Source: Ruminococcus flavefaciens (GTDB taxonomy: Bacteria; Bacteroidota; Bacteroidia; Bacteroidales; P3). From it: a stretch of 49,972 bases of DNA. Positions 22,882 through 32,678 of this stretch are shown in pieces. Numbering within the stretch: position 1 is the stretch's first letter; each line of letters opens with the position of its first letter. The DNA is taken from NCBI GenBank assembly GCA_023667315.1, contig JAMPAI010000014.1, positions 1 through 49,972 on the forward strand, read 5' to 3'. Below the pieces are notes generated by a model. It had not been told where the DNA came from and did not search any database. It saw only the letters and a program-made list of their open reading frames with translations. Both the position numbers and the translations under genes were made by a program.

Positions 22882-22920
22882 AAAAGCCGGAAGCGACATC
22901 AACGCTCCTGGCTTTCTTTT
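22882..22920. terminator. Bidirectional terminator between cvpA-like gene and phosphohexomutase
   Basis: An imperfect stem AAAGCCGGAAGCG / CGCTCCTGGCTTT with T runs on both sides, between convergent stop codons at 22860 and 22936. Confidence 0.75.
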
Positions 22921-22935
22921 TGTGTTTATGGAGAA

Positions 22936-24633
22936 CTAAATGCCCAGGTCTTTCTTCATCTTTTCTACTTGCAGGGCGGCCTCGGCGTCTTGGGCGGCGT
23001 AGCCCTTGCCGTCCTGCCAGGGGCATTTCAGCCCGAAGTAGAACTTTATCTTGGGTTCGGTGCCCGATGGGCGAACCGTTATCTTGCTGCCTTTTTCGGT
23101 AAAGAACTGCAATACGTCGGAGGGCGGAAGTCCGGCAAATCCCTGCTTGTAGTCGCGTACCTCCACCACCTTTTCGCCGCCTATGCTTCGGGGCGGGTTC
23201 TGCCGGAAATCAGCCATCATGGCCTTGATTTCCTCCGCGCCGCTCTGCCCCTTGCGGCTCAGCGACACCAGGGATTCGCGGTAGAATCCGTATTCTTTGT
23301 ACAGCCCGCAGAGGATATCCATAAAGCTTTCGCCCTTGCAGGCGGCTTCAGCGGCCATCTCGGCAATCAGACAGCAGGCGATCACGGCATCCTTGTCGCG
23401 CACGAACTCGCCCGCCAGATAGCCGTAACTTTCCTCGCCGCCACCGATAAAGGTCTGCTTTCCTTCACGCTGGCCGATCACTTCGGCGATGTATTTGAAG
23501 CCGGTGAGCACATCGGGGCAGTCCAGGCCGTTCTTGGCGGCCATTTCCTTAAGCAGCTCGGTGGTAACGATGGTCTTTACGATATATTCCTTGCCCGTGA
23601 GCCGTCCGTTTTCCTTCCATTTGCGCAAGAGGTAGTTCACCAAGACCGAACCGGTCTGGTTACCGTTGAGCAGGATAAAGTCGCCCCGGCCGTCGGCGAT
23701 GGCCACGCCCACACGGTCGGCGTCGGGGTCGGTGGCGATCACGAGGTCGGCTTTCTCGCGGCGCGCTAGGTCGAGGGCGGGCTGCATGGCGGCCTTTTCT
23801 TCGGGATTGGGCGATGCCACGGTGCTGAAGTTTCCGTCGGGAACCATCTGTTCGGGCACGCAGAGCACGTTTTCGAAGCCCCAGCGTTTGAGGGCGCGGG
23901 GCACCATGGTCATGCCCGTGCCGTGCAACGGGGTATAGACAATCTTGAGGTCTTTCTGCTTGCGCACCGCCTCCCTGTCGAGCGAGAGGGCGCATACCTT
24001 TTCGAGATAGGCGGTGTCCACCTCCTCGTCCACATAGCGGATATTGGCCTCTCCGCCCTGCATCCTTACCTCGGAAAGCCCCTTGATAGCGGCCACCTCG
24101 GCCATCACGTTCCTGTCGTGGGGCGCCACCAGCTGGCCGCCGTCCTTGCCGTAGGCCTTGTATCCGTTGTATTCCTTGGGGTTGTGGCTGGCGGTAACAA
24201 TCACGCCTCCGCAGCATCCGTAGTGACGCACGGCGAACGAAAGCACCGGCGTGGGGCGCATGGCGGTAAACAGATACACCTTGAAGCCGTTGGCGGCGAA
24301 CACCTTGGCGGTGGTGAGGGCGAATTCGGAACTTCCGTTGCGGCAGTCGTACGACACGGCCACACATTGTTGCAGGTTTTCGGCCGCGCACTGCTTGGTC
24401 AGGTAATTGGCGAAACCCTGGGTGGCCAGGGCCACCACATACACGTTCATCCGGTTGGTGCCCACGCCCAGGATGCCGCGCAGGCCGCCCGTGCCGAACT
24501 CCAAATCGCGGTAAAAGGCATCGGCGCATTCGGCCTCATCGCCGTTCAGCAGGGCTTGCGCCGCAAGGCGCGTCTTTTCATCGTAAGGCGGCTTGGTCCA
24601 CAATTCCGCCCGTTGTCTTATCGTCTGGTCCAT
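22936..24633 (-). CDS. Phosphoglucomutase/phosphomannomutase
   Basis: A 565-residue alpha-D-phosphohexomutase interconverting hexose 1- and 6-phosphates. Active-site serine motif TASHNPKEYNGYK, metal-binding loop ATDPDADRVGVA, sugar-binding GGGEESYGYLAG and the C-terminal phosphate-binding RPSGTEPKIKFY. FGTGGLRGILGVGTNRMN near residue 45 places it in the long PGM subgroup (as in PGM2/YhxB). The ATG at 24633 is preferred over one 24 nt upstream. A TAAATTTG box at 24693-24686 lies 52 nt upstream. Confidence 0.94.
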   Translation of the reverse strand: MDQTIRQRAELWTKPPYDEKTRLAAQALLNGDEAECADAFYRDLEFGTGGLRGILGVGTNRMNVYVVALATQGFANYLTKQCAAENLQQCVAVSYDCRNGSSEFALTTAKVFAANGFKVYLFTAMRPTPVLSFAVRHYGCCGGVIVTASHNPKEYNGYKAYGKDGGQLVAPHDRNVMAEVAAIKGLSEVRMQGGEANIRYVDEEVDTAYLEKVCALSLDREAVRKQKDLKIVYTPLHGTGMTMVPRALKRWGFENVLCVPEQMVPDGNFSTVASPNPEEKAAMQPALDLARREKADLVIATDPDADRVGVAIADGRGDFILLNGNQTGSVLVNYLLRKWKENGRLTGKEYIVKTIVTTELLKEMAAKNGLDCPDVLTGFKYIAEVIGQREGKQTFIGGGEESYGYLAGEFVRDKDAVIACCLIAEMAAEAACKGESFMDILCGLYKEYGFYRESLVSLSRKGQSGAEEIKAMMADFRQNPPRSIGGEKVVEVRDYKQGFAGLPPSDVLQFFTEKGSKITVRPSGTEPKIKFYFGLKCPWQDGKGYAAQDAEAALQVEKMKKDLGI

Positions 24634-24685
24634 ATCTGGAAGGTTTTTGGGGGGCACTATATCGTTGAGATTGGCACAACGGTAG

Positions 24686-24693
24686 CAAATTTA
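24686..24693 (-). promoter_or_regulatory. -7 promoter box TAAATTTG for phosphohexomutase
   Basis: Minus-strand TAAATTTG lies immediately after the U-tract of the upstream terminator, so one gene ends and the next starts within a few bases. Confidence 0.55.
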
Positions 24694-24726
24694 CAAAAAA
24701 AGGCGGTCGCATATGCGGCCGCCTTT
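24693..24726 (-). terminator. Terminator of the 24747-28691 T9SS gene
   Basis: A 13-bp stem AAAGGCGGTCGCA/TGCGGCCGCCTTT (24699-24726, one G-U pair) followed on the minus strand by seven T. Confidence 0.85.
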
Positions 24727-24746
24727 CGGTAATTGAACAGAAAATT

Positions 24747-27700
24747 CTATTCGATTACGATTTTTTGCCAACGTAACGTGCCGTCGGGCAGGGTAAAGCG
24801 CAGCATATACAAGCCGGACGTCAAATCCGAGGCATCGATGTCGGAACGTCTGTCGGTGTAGCGGCGTACCACGGCTCCCGACAAGTTCGCAATCTCCATC
24901 GTAAGGTATTCGCCTTGGATGCGGAATACGCCGTTTGTCGGGTTGGGGAATACCTTGACGGCTTCGGTCAGAGTTTGCGGCATATTATCTACGGAACTCA
25001 AGTTGATCATCCTGCCGTCGCCTTTGATTTCCTTGTCATTGCTGTAAACAGCCGATACCCGATATTCATAAACGCCTTCTTCAACGTTCATATCCTGATA
25101 AGAGAAACCTTTCAATAACTCATTGTTCAGTTTTTCTTCTTCACGATAGATGTTGAAACCTTGCAATTTAACGCTTGCACTGCTCGATTTCGAAGCGTGG
25201 ATGGCTTTAGGTTCGGTAAGCTGGAATTGATTGTTCAGACTCATTACCTTAACGATGGATTTCGAGGAGTGTAAAAGGCTGGAAGATGTTGTCGCTTCTT
25301 CTAAGTCGCGCTTATCAACCACCAAAGCATTGATACACCAGTTGGCATTGATGCCGGCGTCGGTCAGGGTAGTCCATTGCTTTCCATCTCCAGATAAGAT
25401 ATCTCCGAACCAGGTGTTGGCGGGGCCCATATCAAAGACGGCCACCGGTTTTGTGCCGTCGCGGTAGGTAACCTTATATCCAACCAGAAGTTCACTCGGC
25501 TGATTCATCGAGAAATAATGGTTGAACAGAAGGGTATTCCACGCGTTTTCCTGAATACGGGAATCGCTCGGGCACTGGTAAGCCAAGGTGTCGTTTAAGT
25601 AAAGCAGACCTTCTACCGAAGTGATGTCTTCTCCGATAAAATATTCAATACCTACAACATAATAGTCTTTAAAAGGAGCCAAGCCTGCGGTGTCCCAACC
25701 TATGAGCGCATAAACCGGAATATTGTTATCTCCGTCTTTCAGACCGGTGCCGTTATACGGCATATTGCAGTAACCTATGGCCAAGGGGCTTTCGTAGTAG
25801 GGAAGGTCCCAAGTGGCTGAAATATTATAGCGTTTGGATTGCTTTTCGGTTCCGGTGGCACTCAAAACAAGGTGCGCAGGCGGCATGGCCACACCTTCAT
25901 GGGTAACCGTTACCTTAGCCTCTTTAGACGCCACGCACGAGTTGTTGTAGAATGCTTCCACGCGATAGGTATAATCGCCTTTGGCCAGATTGAAGTCGGT
26001 GTATTTTAAATCCGCTATGTGTTCAGCCAGCAATTTATTGTCGCGATATATATTGAAGCCTACAAAGGAAGGTCCTTCAGAGGGGCTTTCGTAATCCCAA
26101 TCCAAACGAACGGCCTTGGCTTGCTCCTCTGCCTTAAGCGTTTTGGGTGCAACACATTCACCGATCGGTTCTATGGTGACTTCCGTTTTTACATTGCTGA
26201 GCATCATCTTGCAATTGCCTTCGTTTACGGCTTCTACGGTGTAAACGTATTTGCCGGGTTCCAGCAGGTCTTCGGAATAGCTCAAACCTTTGATATATTG
26301 CCCTTCCGGATTAACGCGTTCGGATTTTCCTCCATCTTTGCTGCGATAGAGATTGAATCCCAACAAGCGTTCGGATGCTTCCACTTCCAGGAAAGCTATG
26401 TGCGGAAAGTCTCCCGACATCTGTAATGTGGCGGCCAAGGCGATGGTTCCGTCTGCTAAAGTGTTGAGCGATAGCCCACCGGCAATGAACCCGTATCCAT
26501 TGGCATCGATTTCGGCCATACGGGGATTGCTGCCAAGGTTTTGCTTACGCAGGTATTGCCCCTTTTCGAAATCAATGGTATAGATTTCGGCGCTTTGCGG
26601 ACTTCCGGTCTGACTGTAAAGGAAGAACAATCCGTTGTGGTAGGCGGTTCCAGCAATCAGCAGGTTGTCGATGTCGATACTTGGCGTTCCGGTAGAGATG
26701 GCACGCCCGTAGAGGTCGCAGTACTGCAAGGCTTCCCAAGTTCCATAAGCGAAGCCTCCCTTTCCGTCGTTCAGTGTCGGAATATAGGAAAGATGTTGTA
26801 CAGCCATGCCTTTGGTTTGGAGTTCATTGCTGATGCTCATTGTTTTGAAATCCAAGACCACGATTTTTTCTTCACCCGTCGCCAAGTAAAGTTTGTCGTT
26901 GACATAGACCATATTCCGGATTGCGGGTACATCGATGGTATGGGATTCGAGTACGCTCATATCGTCGGGATCGAATACCGTAATGGTTCCGCTGTTATAC
27001 TGCGTGGCATATAGACGGTTTCCGATCAGCAAGGCGCATGCCCAGTAATAACTTTCGAACCGGTTGAACCCGATTACATCCAGATTTTCGTTTTGGTATG
27101 ATTTGGAGGGAATGGTATTTACCGTACGTCCCGAAGCCTTTCCCCCAATGGTCAGAGCGTCCGGATTGCTCGGGGCGGCTGTTTTTGCCATGGGTTGAGA
27201 CATTTTGGCCGAAGGCAGACCCCAATAGATAGCCGCCGTGCGGTTATACACCAAATTGTGGCCGATTTCCTGTACGGGCAAGCAGCCGTCGCCTGCAATC
27301 ACCAGCATGTTTACGGGTACGCAATAGTTCGATACGCCTTCTTCGTAAACAGCCTGTACCGTATAGTCGTGTACGCCGGTTTGGGCATCGGAATGGGTAT
27401 AATTCATCTGTGTGGCAGGGATGAGTTCATCATTGATTTTTGCGGAATCGCAATACACGTTGAAACCCTTCAGGGTATATTGTCCACGCAAGGGCGTTGC
27501 CCACGAAACGTTAACCGTCATTTCGCCATAGGGTTGCAGGGCAGTCAACGCGCGGGGGCGTGCGAATATTTGCGTTTCATCCAACGAAATGAGATAAGGC
27601 ACATCCATATTGTTGTAATACGACCAGCCTGTTATCTTTCGGCCGTCGTCGCTGATGGAAAAGGCCGTAAATGTAGGTATCGGCAATTCCAGGCCATAGA

Positions 27701-28691
27701 GTTCGCGCACATATTCCTTGAGGCTTACCAAGGTCTTGGATTCCATATCGTAGATATAGGTTTCCCGGCTGCCAGGGTCGTTACCGCTCGCCTGTACGCA
27801 GATGGCCAATCCGGTTTCGGAAATGCCGTTTAACATTCCGCCTGTTTTACCGGGAGCGTTCGGTACCGTTTCGAAAGTCATACTCTTTTGTTCACGGTTA
27901 TAATGAATGATTACCGTTTCGCCCCGGGCCGTTCCACCAATCAGCGTTCCATCGTTGTTCGTGCAGTATAAATCGCCGTTGTCATCTTGGTCTGTGCCGA
28001 CAAAGAAGGAGGTATCGGCCTTGAGGTCCCAAAAGACAGGGGCCCATTGGGCACCGTTGGGGCGGGCGCTGTGACCGACCAGTATCGTGGCATCGTTATT
28101 GGCGGCGTTTACACGGGCGCCGAAACCGATAGCGGAGGCTGCCGTTAACGGCCAATGCGCCTTGATGCTACGGATAACCTTGCCGGTTTTGCCGTTTACG
28201 AGATAGGGAAGGTTGATGGTCATGCCGTTCGGACGTTCTCCGGTAGGGTCGTCAGCAATCTCGTAGGCCATCGTGATGATCGTATCCAAACTGGCTGAAG
28301 CCGCCCAGATGCTGGCATGTGACATTTCGGCACTTGTCTGGTCAGGATATAGGCTTTCCACTTCAATCAGCTGTCCGTTGCGGCTAATTGTGTTGTTACC
28401 GGCATATAAGGTCCACGAATTCACTACATCGGCCGATGTGGTGATTTTGAGCGTGTCTCGTGCGATATCATACACATAACCTACATTGGTGGTCCAATCG
28501 CTTCCGGCGGTACCCCCTACGAACATGCCGTCGGCCGACAGATTACCACCCCGGACACCCAATGCTCCGGTCAGAATATAACATTTACCCTTTTCTCCCT
28601 GAGTTACGGCAGTAAAGTTTTGCGCCGTCACAGAGCCGGCCAGCAGGCTGCCTATAGCCGTCAGACCGAAAATAAACTGCTTTAGTTTCAT
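24747..28691 (-). CDS. Giant T9SS-type secreted protein with four fibronectin-like modules
   Basis: A 1314-residue protein with signal peptide MKLKQFIFGLTAIGSLLAGS and cleavage near TAQ. Residues about 30-370 look like beta-propeller/WD-type repeats. Four fibronectin-III-like modules carry the motif GFN-x-Y: about residues 409, 779, 880 and 1179, each ending Y-x-Y-R/T-V-x-A-V-Y. A second propeller-like stretch lies around 530-740. The last 70 residues (from VKVFPNPTNGVFRI, about 1247) are a type A T9SS sorting domain ending in RWQKIVIE. It should cross the outer membrane and be released or anchored. Binding target unknown. It follows the 1296-residue partner by 19 bp, probably co-transcribed. 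Confidence 0.9.
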   Translation of the reverse strand: MKLKQFIFGLTAIGSLLAGSVTAQNFTAVTQGEKGKCYILTGALGVRGGNLSADGMFVGGTAGSDWTTNVGYVYDIARDTLKITTSADVVNSWTLYAGNNTISRNGQLIEVESLYPDQTSAEMSHASIWAASASLDTIITMAYEIADDPTGERPNGMTINLPYLVNGKTGKVIRSIKAHWPLTAASAIGFGARVNAANNDATILVGHSARPNGAQWAPVFWDLKADTSFFVGTDQDDNGDLYCTNNDGTLIGGTARGETVIIHYNREQKSMTFETVPNAPGKTGGMLNGISETGLAICVQASGNDPGSRETYIYDMESKTLVSLKEYVRELYGLELPIPTFTAFSISDDGRKITGWSYYNNMDVPYLISLDETQIFARPRALTALQPYGEMTVNVSWATPLRGQYTLKGFNVYCDSAKINDELIPATQMNYTHSDAQTGVHDYTVQAVYEEGVSNYCVPVNMLVIAGDGCLPVQEIGHNLVYNRTAAIYWGLPSAKMSQPMAKTAAPSNPDALTIGGKASGRTVNTIPSKSYQNENLDVIGFNRFESYYWACALLIGNRLYATQYNSGTITVFDPDDMSVLESHTIDVPAIRNMVYVNDKLYLATGEEKIVVLDFKTMSISNELQTKGMAVQHLSYIPTLNDGKGGFAYGTWEALQYCDLYGRAISTGTPSIDIDNLLIAGTAYHNGLFFLYSQTGSPQSAEIYTIDFEKGQYLRKQNLGSNPRMAEIDANGYGFIAGGLSLNTLADGTIALAATLQMSGDFPHIAFLEVEASERLLGFNLYRSKDGGKSERVNPEGQYIKGLSYSEDLLEPGKYVYTVEAVNEGNCKMMLSNVKTEVTIEPIGECVAPKTLKAEEQAKAVRLDWDYESPSEGPSFVGFNIYRDNKLLAEHIADLKYTDFNLAKGDYTYRVEAFYNNSCVASKEAKVTVTHEGVAMPPAHLVLSATGTEKQSKRYNISATWDLPYYESPLAIGYCNMPYNGTGLKDGDNNIPVYALIGWDTAGLAPFKDYYVVGIEYFIGEDITSVEGLLYLNDTLAYQCPSDSRIQENAWNTLLFNHYFSMNQPSELLVGYKVTYRDGTKPVAVFDMGPANTWFGDILSGDGKQWTTLTDAGINANWCINALVVDKRDLEEATTSSSLLHSSKSIVKVMSLNNQFQLTEPKAIHASKSSSASVKLQGFNIYREEEKLNNELLKGFSYQDMNVEEGVYEYRVSAVYSNDKEIKGDGRMINLSSVDNMPQTLTEAVKVFPNPTNGVFRIQGEYLTMEIANLSGAVVRRYTDRRSDIDASDLTSGLYMLRFTLPDGTLRWQKIVIE

Positions 28692-28710
28692 GTTGATTAT
28701 GTTTTAATAT

Positions 28711-31700
28711 TTACCTCAATATAATTTTATAAACCGCGGTTTCGCCGGCTGAGAAGATACGCACCAATACCATGCCAGAGCCGGAGTTGACCCTCGGCAA
28801 CAAGATGTTGCTTGCGGTGTGGAACTTTTCGGCATACAGCAGGCTTCCGTTGGCTCCGTACATTTCCACGCGGTCTATTGTCAAAGCACCGGCGTTCCAA
28901 ATGGCGATACGTCCGTTGTCAACACCTACTTTAAGGTTGGCAAAGCGGGCGGGCTGTTCGATGGCCACTACGGCGGTCGTGAAGTTGTTGCCTGCCACCA
29001 CATTGCTCAGATAGGATCCGCAAACGGCCTGCAACTGCCATACATAAGCCGTTTCAGGTTTCAGGGACGTAAGCTTGTATTCGGGTTCGGTTGCTTTCAA
29101 GGTGTCGAATTTCTGTTCCGCGTTTTCACGGTACATAAGGTTGAAATAGTCGTTGTCGGCACCGGCGGTCCAAGCCAGTTCGGCATAATCCGAACCAGTC
29201 TTTGTGCATTGCAATTCGGTGGGGGCAGCACAAGCCGTACGCGTGTTAAAGAAACCTTCTTCGCTCAACGCGCTCGGACTGCGGTGGCCTTCTTCGCAAT
29301 AGCCTTGAATCCGGTAGGTGTAGAGCGTGCCCGGTTCAAGTCCGGTTAAGGTATGGGTTGTTTCCTTGGTATAAACCGTATCGATCTCGTTATTATCCTC
29401 GTTTTTAAGGATAATGCCGTATTCTTCCGAGTAGCCAGTCCACGACAGTGTGATGCCGGTGGTGCTTAGATCGTACTGGTTGATGTCTTCGACCTCATAA
29501 CAGGGAATTTCGGCTGTATAACGGGCTTGCAGGCTGTCGATAACGAAATAAGTGCTCATGCGTTGCATCTGTTTTTCATAATAGTCCGGATTCGAATAGT
29601 CGATATTCTCGTTTTCCGCATAAAGGGCGATATGTATCTGACGCGTGTATTGCGATAAATCAACCGTATAGGTCTGGTATGCGGTTTTCATCGTATCTAC
29701 CGTTAAGGTGTCAACAATATCGGAGCTGCTGAACTGCCCGTCTTTGGAAACGAGAATAAGTACGCGGAATGCACTTTGAGGATCAACGGCATCCTTGGTT
29801 CCAGTGGCATAATTGTCATAATAGGCCTTGTACTGGAAGGTATATTCGGCCGGGGCGGACATGTCTTCCAACGAAATAACCGGCAGCATCAGCCATTTTT
29901 TGCTGTCACTCGTTTCGAACGAGGTGCCTATGGCTGTATGCCCTTCCGTGCTATATCTTTCGGTATTGAAGCCACTATGATAGGTGTCGGGATAAATCTC
30001 ATCGCCGAGATCCCCGACCCAGGCGCTGAAATCGGACGGCCATTCATCCAAGTCCGTTACGGCAGCTTGATAAGGCAATCCGTATAGAGTCTGAACGCTT
30101 ACCGTTTTTACCAGCGAACTGTCTTGGCGGCAAACCGACTGCAGTTCAATTTCGTAATCCGTATGCTGTTGCAAGCGGCGGATTAGGGTGGAGGTGGGCT
30201 GCGAAGCGGCAAAGTATTCAGACCAAGCATCTGTTCCGGCCGTGCGGTAGCGGTAAATGACCGAGGCGGCAGGTGTATTGTTGTCGGTCCAGCTTAAGCC
30301 GATCTTGCTGTGCGTGGTCAGCGAGTCAATTACGGAAATATTTTCCGGATAGGCACAGTTGAGATGAGGTTCCACCGTAACATGGTGTAAGGTGAAGATT
30401 TTGGAAGACATCATGCTTCCTGGAATGGCCCGAATCATAAAACGAACCTGAATCGCCTTGTCTTGCGGCACGTTCGAAACAGTGGCCTTAAGGGTGACGT
30501 AGTTGTCGGAAGCATATTCCCATACACCGTCTTCGCTTGTTACGCTGGAGGCCAACTTCCATTCGTTCTGCCCCATTTCCCGATACCAGACACTCAGTGT
30601 GTCGCCTTCTCCCAATTGAGATAAATTGCTGCCCATCATGGAGGAAGCCTGCATGTTGACCCTGTACAGTATATCGAAAGAGGGATGCGTTGAAAGGAAG
30701 GCGGGCATGATGGCGTCGGCCCGTGCCGCATCGGAGCCTGTTGCAGTTAAACGGACACCCAGTGTGCGAAGTTCATTCGGGTCTCCTTGGGCGGTCATCC
30801 CATTGCCTATTTGGAACAGTGCGGCCGAAAACTGGGAGTTCATAGCAGGAGAACTGCTCCAACCGGCGGGAAGCCAGGATTCGTCTTGAATGGGAGAGCG
30901 GTCGGTAGCCAACGTAAAGGTATGGGGCGTGGTGGCCAAGGTATAGACGCCTTTTTCCACATATTCGTTGGAGTATTGGTTTTCGCCGGTCGTGGCCGTC
31001 CAGAAATAGAAATAGTAGGGCGTGCCCGGTTTGAGATCTCCGATGGTCAGCGATCCGTTTTCCACTTTGCCTACATGCGCTGTAGTAATCAGATATGGTC
31101 CTTGGTTGGAATAGTTTGAAAATTCGGTGGAGGGATTATGGAACAACGTATCGCCTATATGATGGGGCTTACCGGAAATACCGGTAATTTCATAGCGGGA
31201 ACCGTAGGCTTCGTTCCGGTAGTCGCGTCGGGCGATGCCCACCAGAATGCCTGTTTCGGAATTCAAATCAGGGAAGTTGAAGGTAACGGCGTTTTCGGTG
31301 GTGTTGGCCACGGTTACGGTAGGTCCGCCGATTACGGTCGTAACCGGGAGGATTATCGGATCTTCGGCATAGACTGGACCTCCCAGGCACTGGGCATTGT
31401 AGGGATAGATGTATATGTAGCTTGTAGATTCAGGGCTTAATCCGTTGGCGGAAACCATGGTGTTCGTGCCGAAAATCTTAACGGGGAAGCCATCGATTTC
31501 GTCCGGGGCTGCATTCCAGCTGCCGGTGGAATAGGATTTACCGGAGACGGGTTTCTCGGCTACATCGTCGTTGTCGGCCACAAAGACCAACCAGCCGTCG
31601 GCACCGCTGATACTCAATGTGGCGGAGAAGTCGGAGGAATACACCTCAGAATCCTGTATGCTGGCGTTGATGTCTTGCGGTACGGTGCATTCCTGTGGTA

Positions 31701-32601
31701 ACATAAAGGTTAATACCGAGCTTTCGGCTTCTGCGGTTACCTCCATATTGTTGAGGGCGTAGCCGGATTCCACGACGGCTGATTTTCCGGTCCAATCGGT
31801 GGCGGCGACGGCATCTTCCGAATTGCCGAACATACCGAACGAAAAATAGAGTAAGCCGTTGCCGGCATCCGAGGCCTGGGGTTTCAAATCAATAGGATTC
31901 AGCATGACGCGCCCGTCATTATATAGGATAACATCGTACGTTACACGCAGATTGTAATCTTTATCGGGAGTGGGAGTCTCGTCCCCTGGTTGACCGTATA
32001 AGGTAAAGCTGACCAATAAATCCCGGATCCCGATAATCAAGTAGTCTTCGTCGGGAGCCTTGTAATATCCGATTTTGGTTTGGGCGTCCGCCACAAAATG
32101 AGGTTCGGTGGGGTTTTGGTAGCCTTGGTTGTCTCCCAACGGCCGGGCTACGATAACATCTGCAAGGTTGTATGTAGATGCAGATGAGGTATATGTAATG
32201 TCTTTTTCTACGTTGTCGGAGGTTCCGGAAGTCCCCAGGTAAATCAGACCGTTGCCGGTTACGCCGAAATGGGTCATCGTGCGACCGCCATACGGAAAGT
32301 CGAAACCGATTTCGTACAGTTGAACCGTTACCGGCACGGTCATATAATTTTCAATTTTTTCGATGACCACCGGGGCGGCATCCGCACTCAGATAAGTTTT
32401 GGTGATTGTATCCCGGTTGCCGCTTGAGGGCAGCTGAAATTCCGTCCAGCCGTCGGCAGGATGGGCGGGAGCCGTTTCTGTTGTAACCAAACTGTAGAGA
32501 GATACCGGATACGTTTCCGGTGCCGTTTGTGCTTGTGTAACCGACATGCCCCCAAGCCATATCAGATCCAGACAGGCAAAAAACAAAGCTACTCTTTTCA
32601 T
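28711..32601 (-). CDS. Giant secreted fibronectin-III protein with T9SS-like C-terminus
   Basis: A 1296-residue protein. Signal peptide MKRVALFFACLDLIWLGGMS ends near TQAQ; an in-frame upstream Met would add 14 residues and spoil the signal. Fibronectin-III-like modules lie near 749-824, 1033-1100 and 1127-1195, with conserved L-x-x-x-T-x-Y boxes. The regions at about 585-740 and 825-1030 resemble choice-of-anchor or cleaved-adhesin jelly-roll domains (SFDILYRVNM, WLMLPVISLEDMSAPAEYTF). The C-terminal 75 residues end VLVRIFSAGETAVYKIILR, a T9SS-like sorting domain, less canonical than in the neighbour. Likely an adhesin or surface carbohydrate/protein binder; no catalytic motif seen. Confidence 0.88.
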   Translation of the reverse strand: MKRVALFFACLDLIWLGGMSVTQAQTAPETYPVSLYSLVTTETAPAHPADGWTEFQLPSSGNRDTITKTYLSADAAPVVIEKIENYMTVPVTVQLYEIGFDFPYGGRTMTHFGVTGNGLIYLGTSGTSDNVEKDITYTSSASTYNLADVIVARPLGDNQGYQNPTEPHFVADAQTKIGYYKAPDEDYLIIGIRDLLVSFTLYGQPGDETPTPDKDYNLRVTYDVILYNDGRVMLNPIDLKPQASDAGNGLLYFSFGMFGNSEDAVAATDWTGKSAVVESGYALNNMEVTAEAESSVLTFMLPQECTVPQDINASIQDSEVYSSDFSATLSISGADGWLVFVADNDDVAEKPVSGKSYSTGSWNAAPDEIDGFPVKIFGTNTMVSANGLSPESTSYIYIYPYNAQCLGGPVYAEDPIILPVTTVIGGPTVTVANTTENAVTFNFPDLNSETGILVGIARRDYRNEAYGSRYEITGISGKPHHIGDTLFHNPSTEFSNYSNQGPYLITTAHVGKVENGSLTIGDLKPGTPYYFYFWTATTGENQYSNEYVEKGVYTLATTPHTFTLATDRSPIQDESWLPAGWSSSPAMNSQFSAALFQIGNGMTAQGDPNELRTLGVRLTATGSDAARADAIMPAFLSTHPSFDILYRVNMQASSMMGSNLSQLGEGDTLSVWYREMGQNEWKLASSVTSEDGVWEYASDNYVTLKATVSNVPQDKAIQVRFMIRAIPGSMMSSKIFTLHHVTVEPHLNCAYPENISVIDSLTTHSKIGLSWTDNNTPAASVIYRYRTAGTDAWSEYFAASQPTSTLIRRLQQHTDYEIELQSVCRQDSSLVKTVSVQTLYGLPYQAAVTDLDEWPSDFSAWVGDLGDEIYPDTYHSGFNTERYSTEGHTAIGTSFETSDSKKWLMLPVISLEDMSAPAEYTFQYKAYYDNYATGTKDAVDPQSAFRVLILVSKDGQFSSSDIVDTLTVDTMKTAYQTYTVDLSQYTRQIHIALYAENENIDYSNPDYYEKQMQRMSTYFVIDSLQARYTAEIPCYEVEDINQYDLSTTGITLSWTGYSEEYGIILKNEDNNEIDTVYTKETTHTLTGLEPGTLYTYRIQGYCEEGHRSPSALSEEGFFNTRTACAAPTELQCTKTGSDYAELAWTAGADNDYFNLMYRENAEQKFDTLKATEPEYKLTSLKPETAYVWQLQAVCGSYLSNVVAGNNFTTAVVAIEQPARFANLKVGVDNGRIAIWNAGALTIDRVEMYGANGSLLYAEKFHTASNILLPRVNSGSGMVLVRIFSAGETAVYKIILR

Positions 32602-32678
32602 AATGTTTGTTTTATAGAGTTGTTTTAGTTTCCGTAACTGCATAATGCCAATTATCGGACAAGCGAATATAAGAAATT

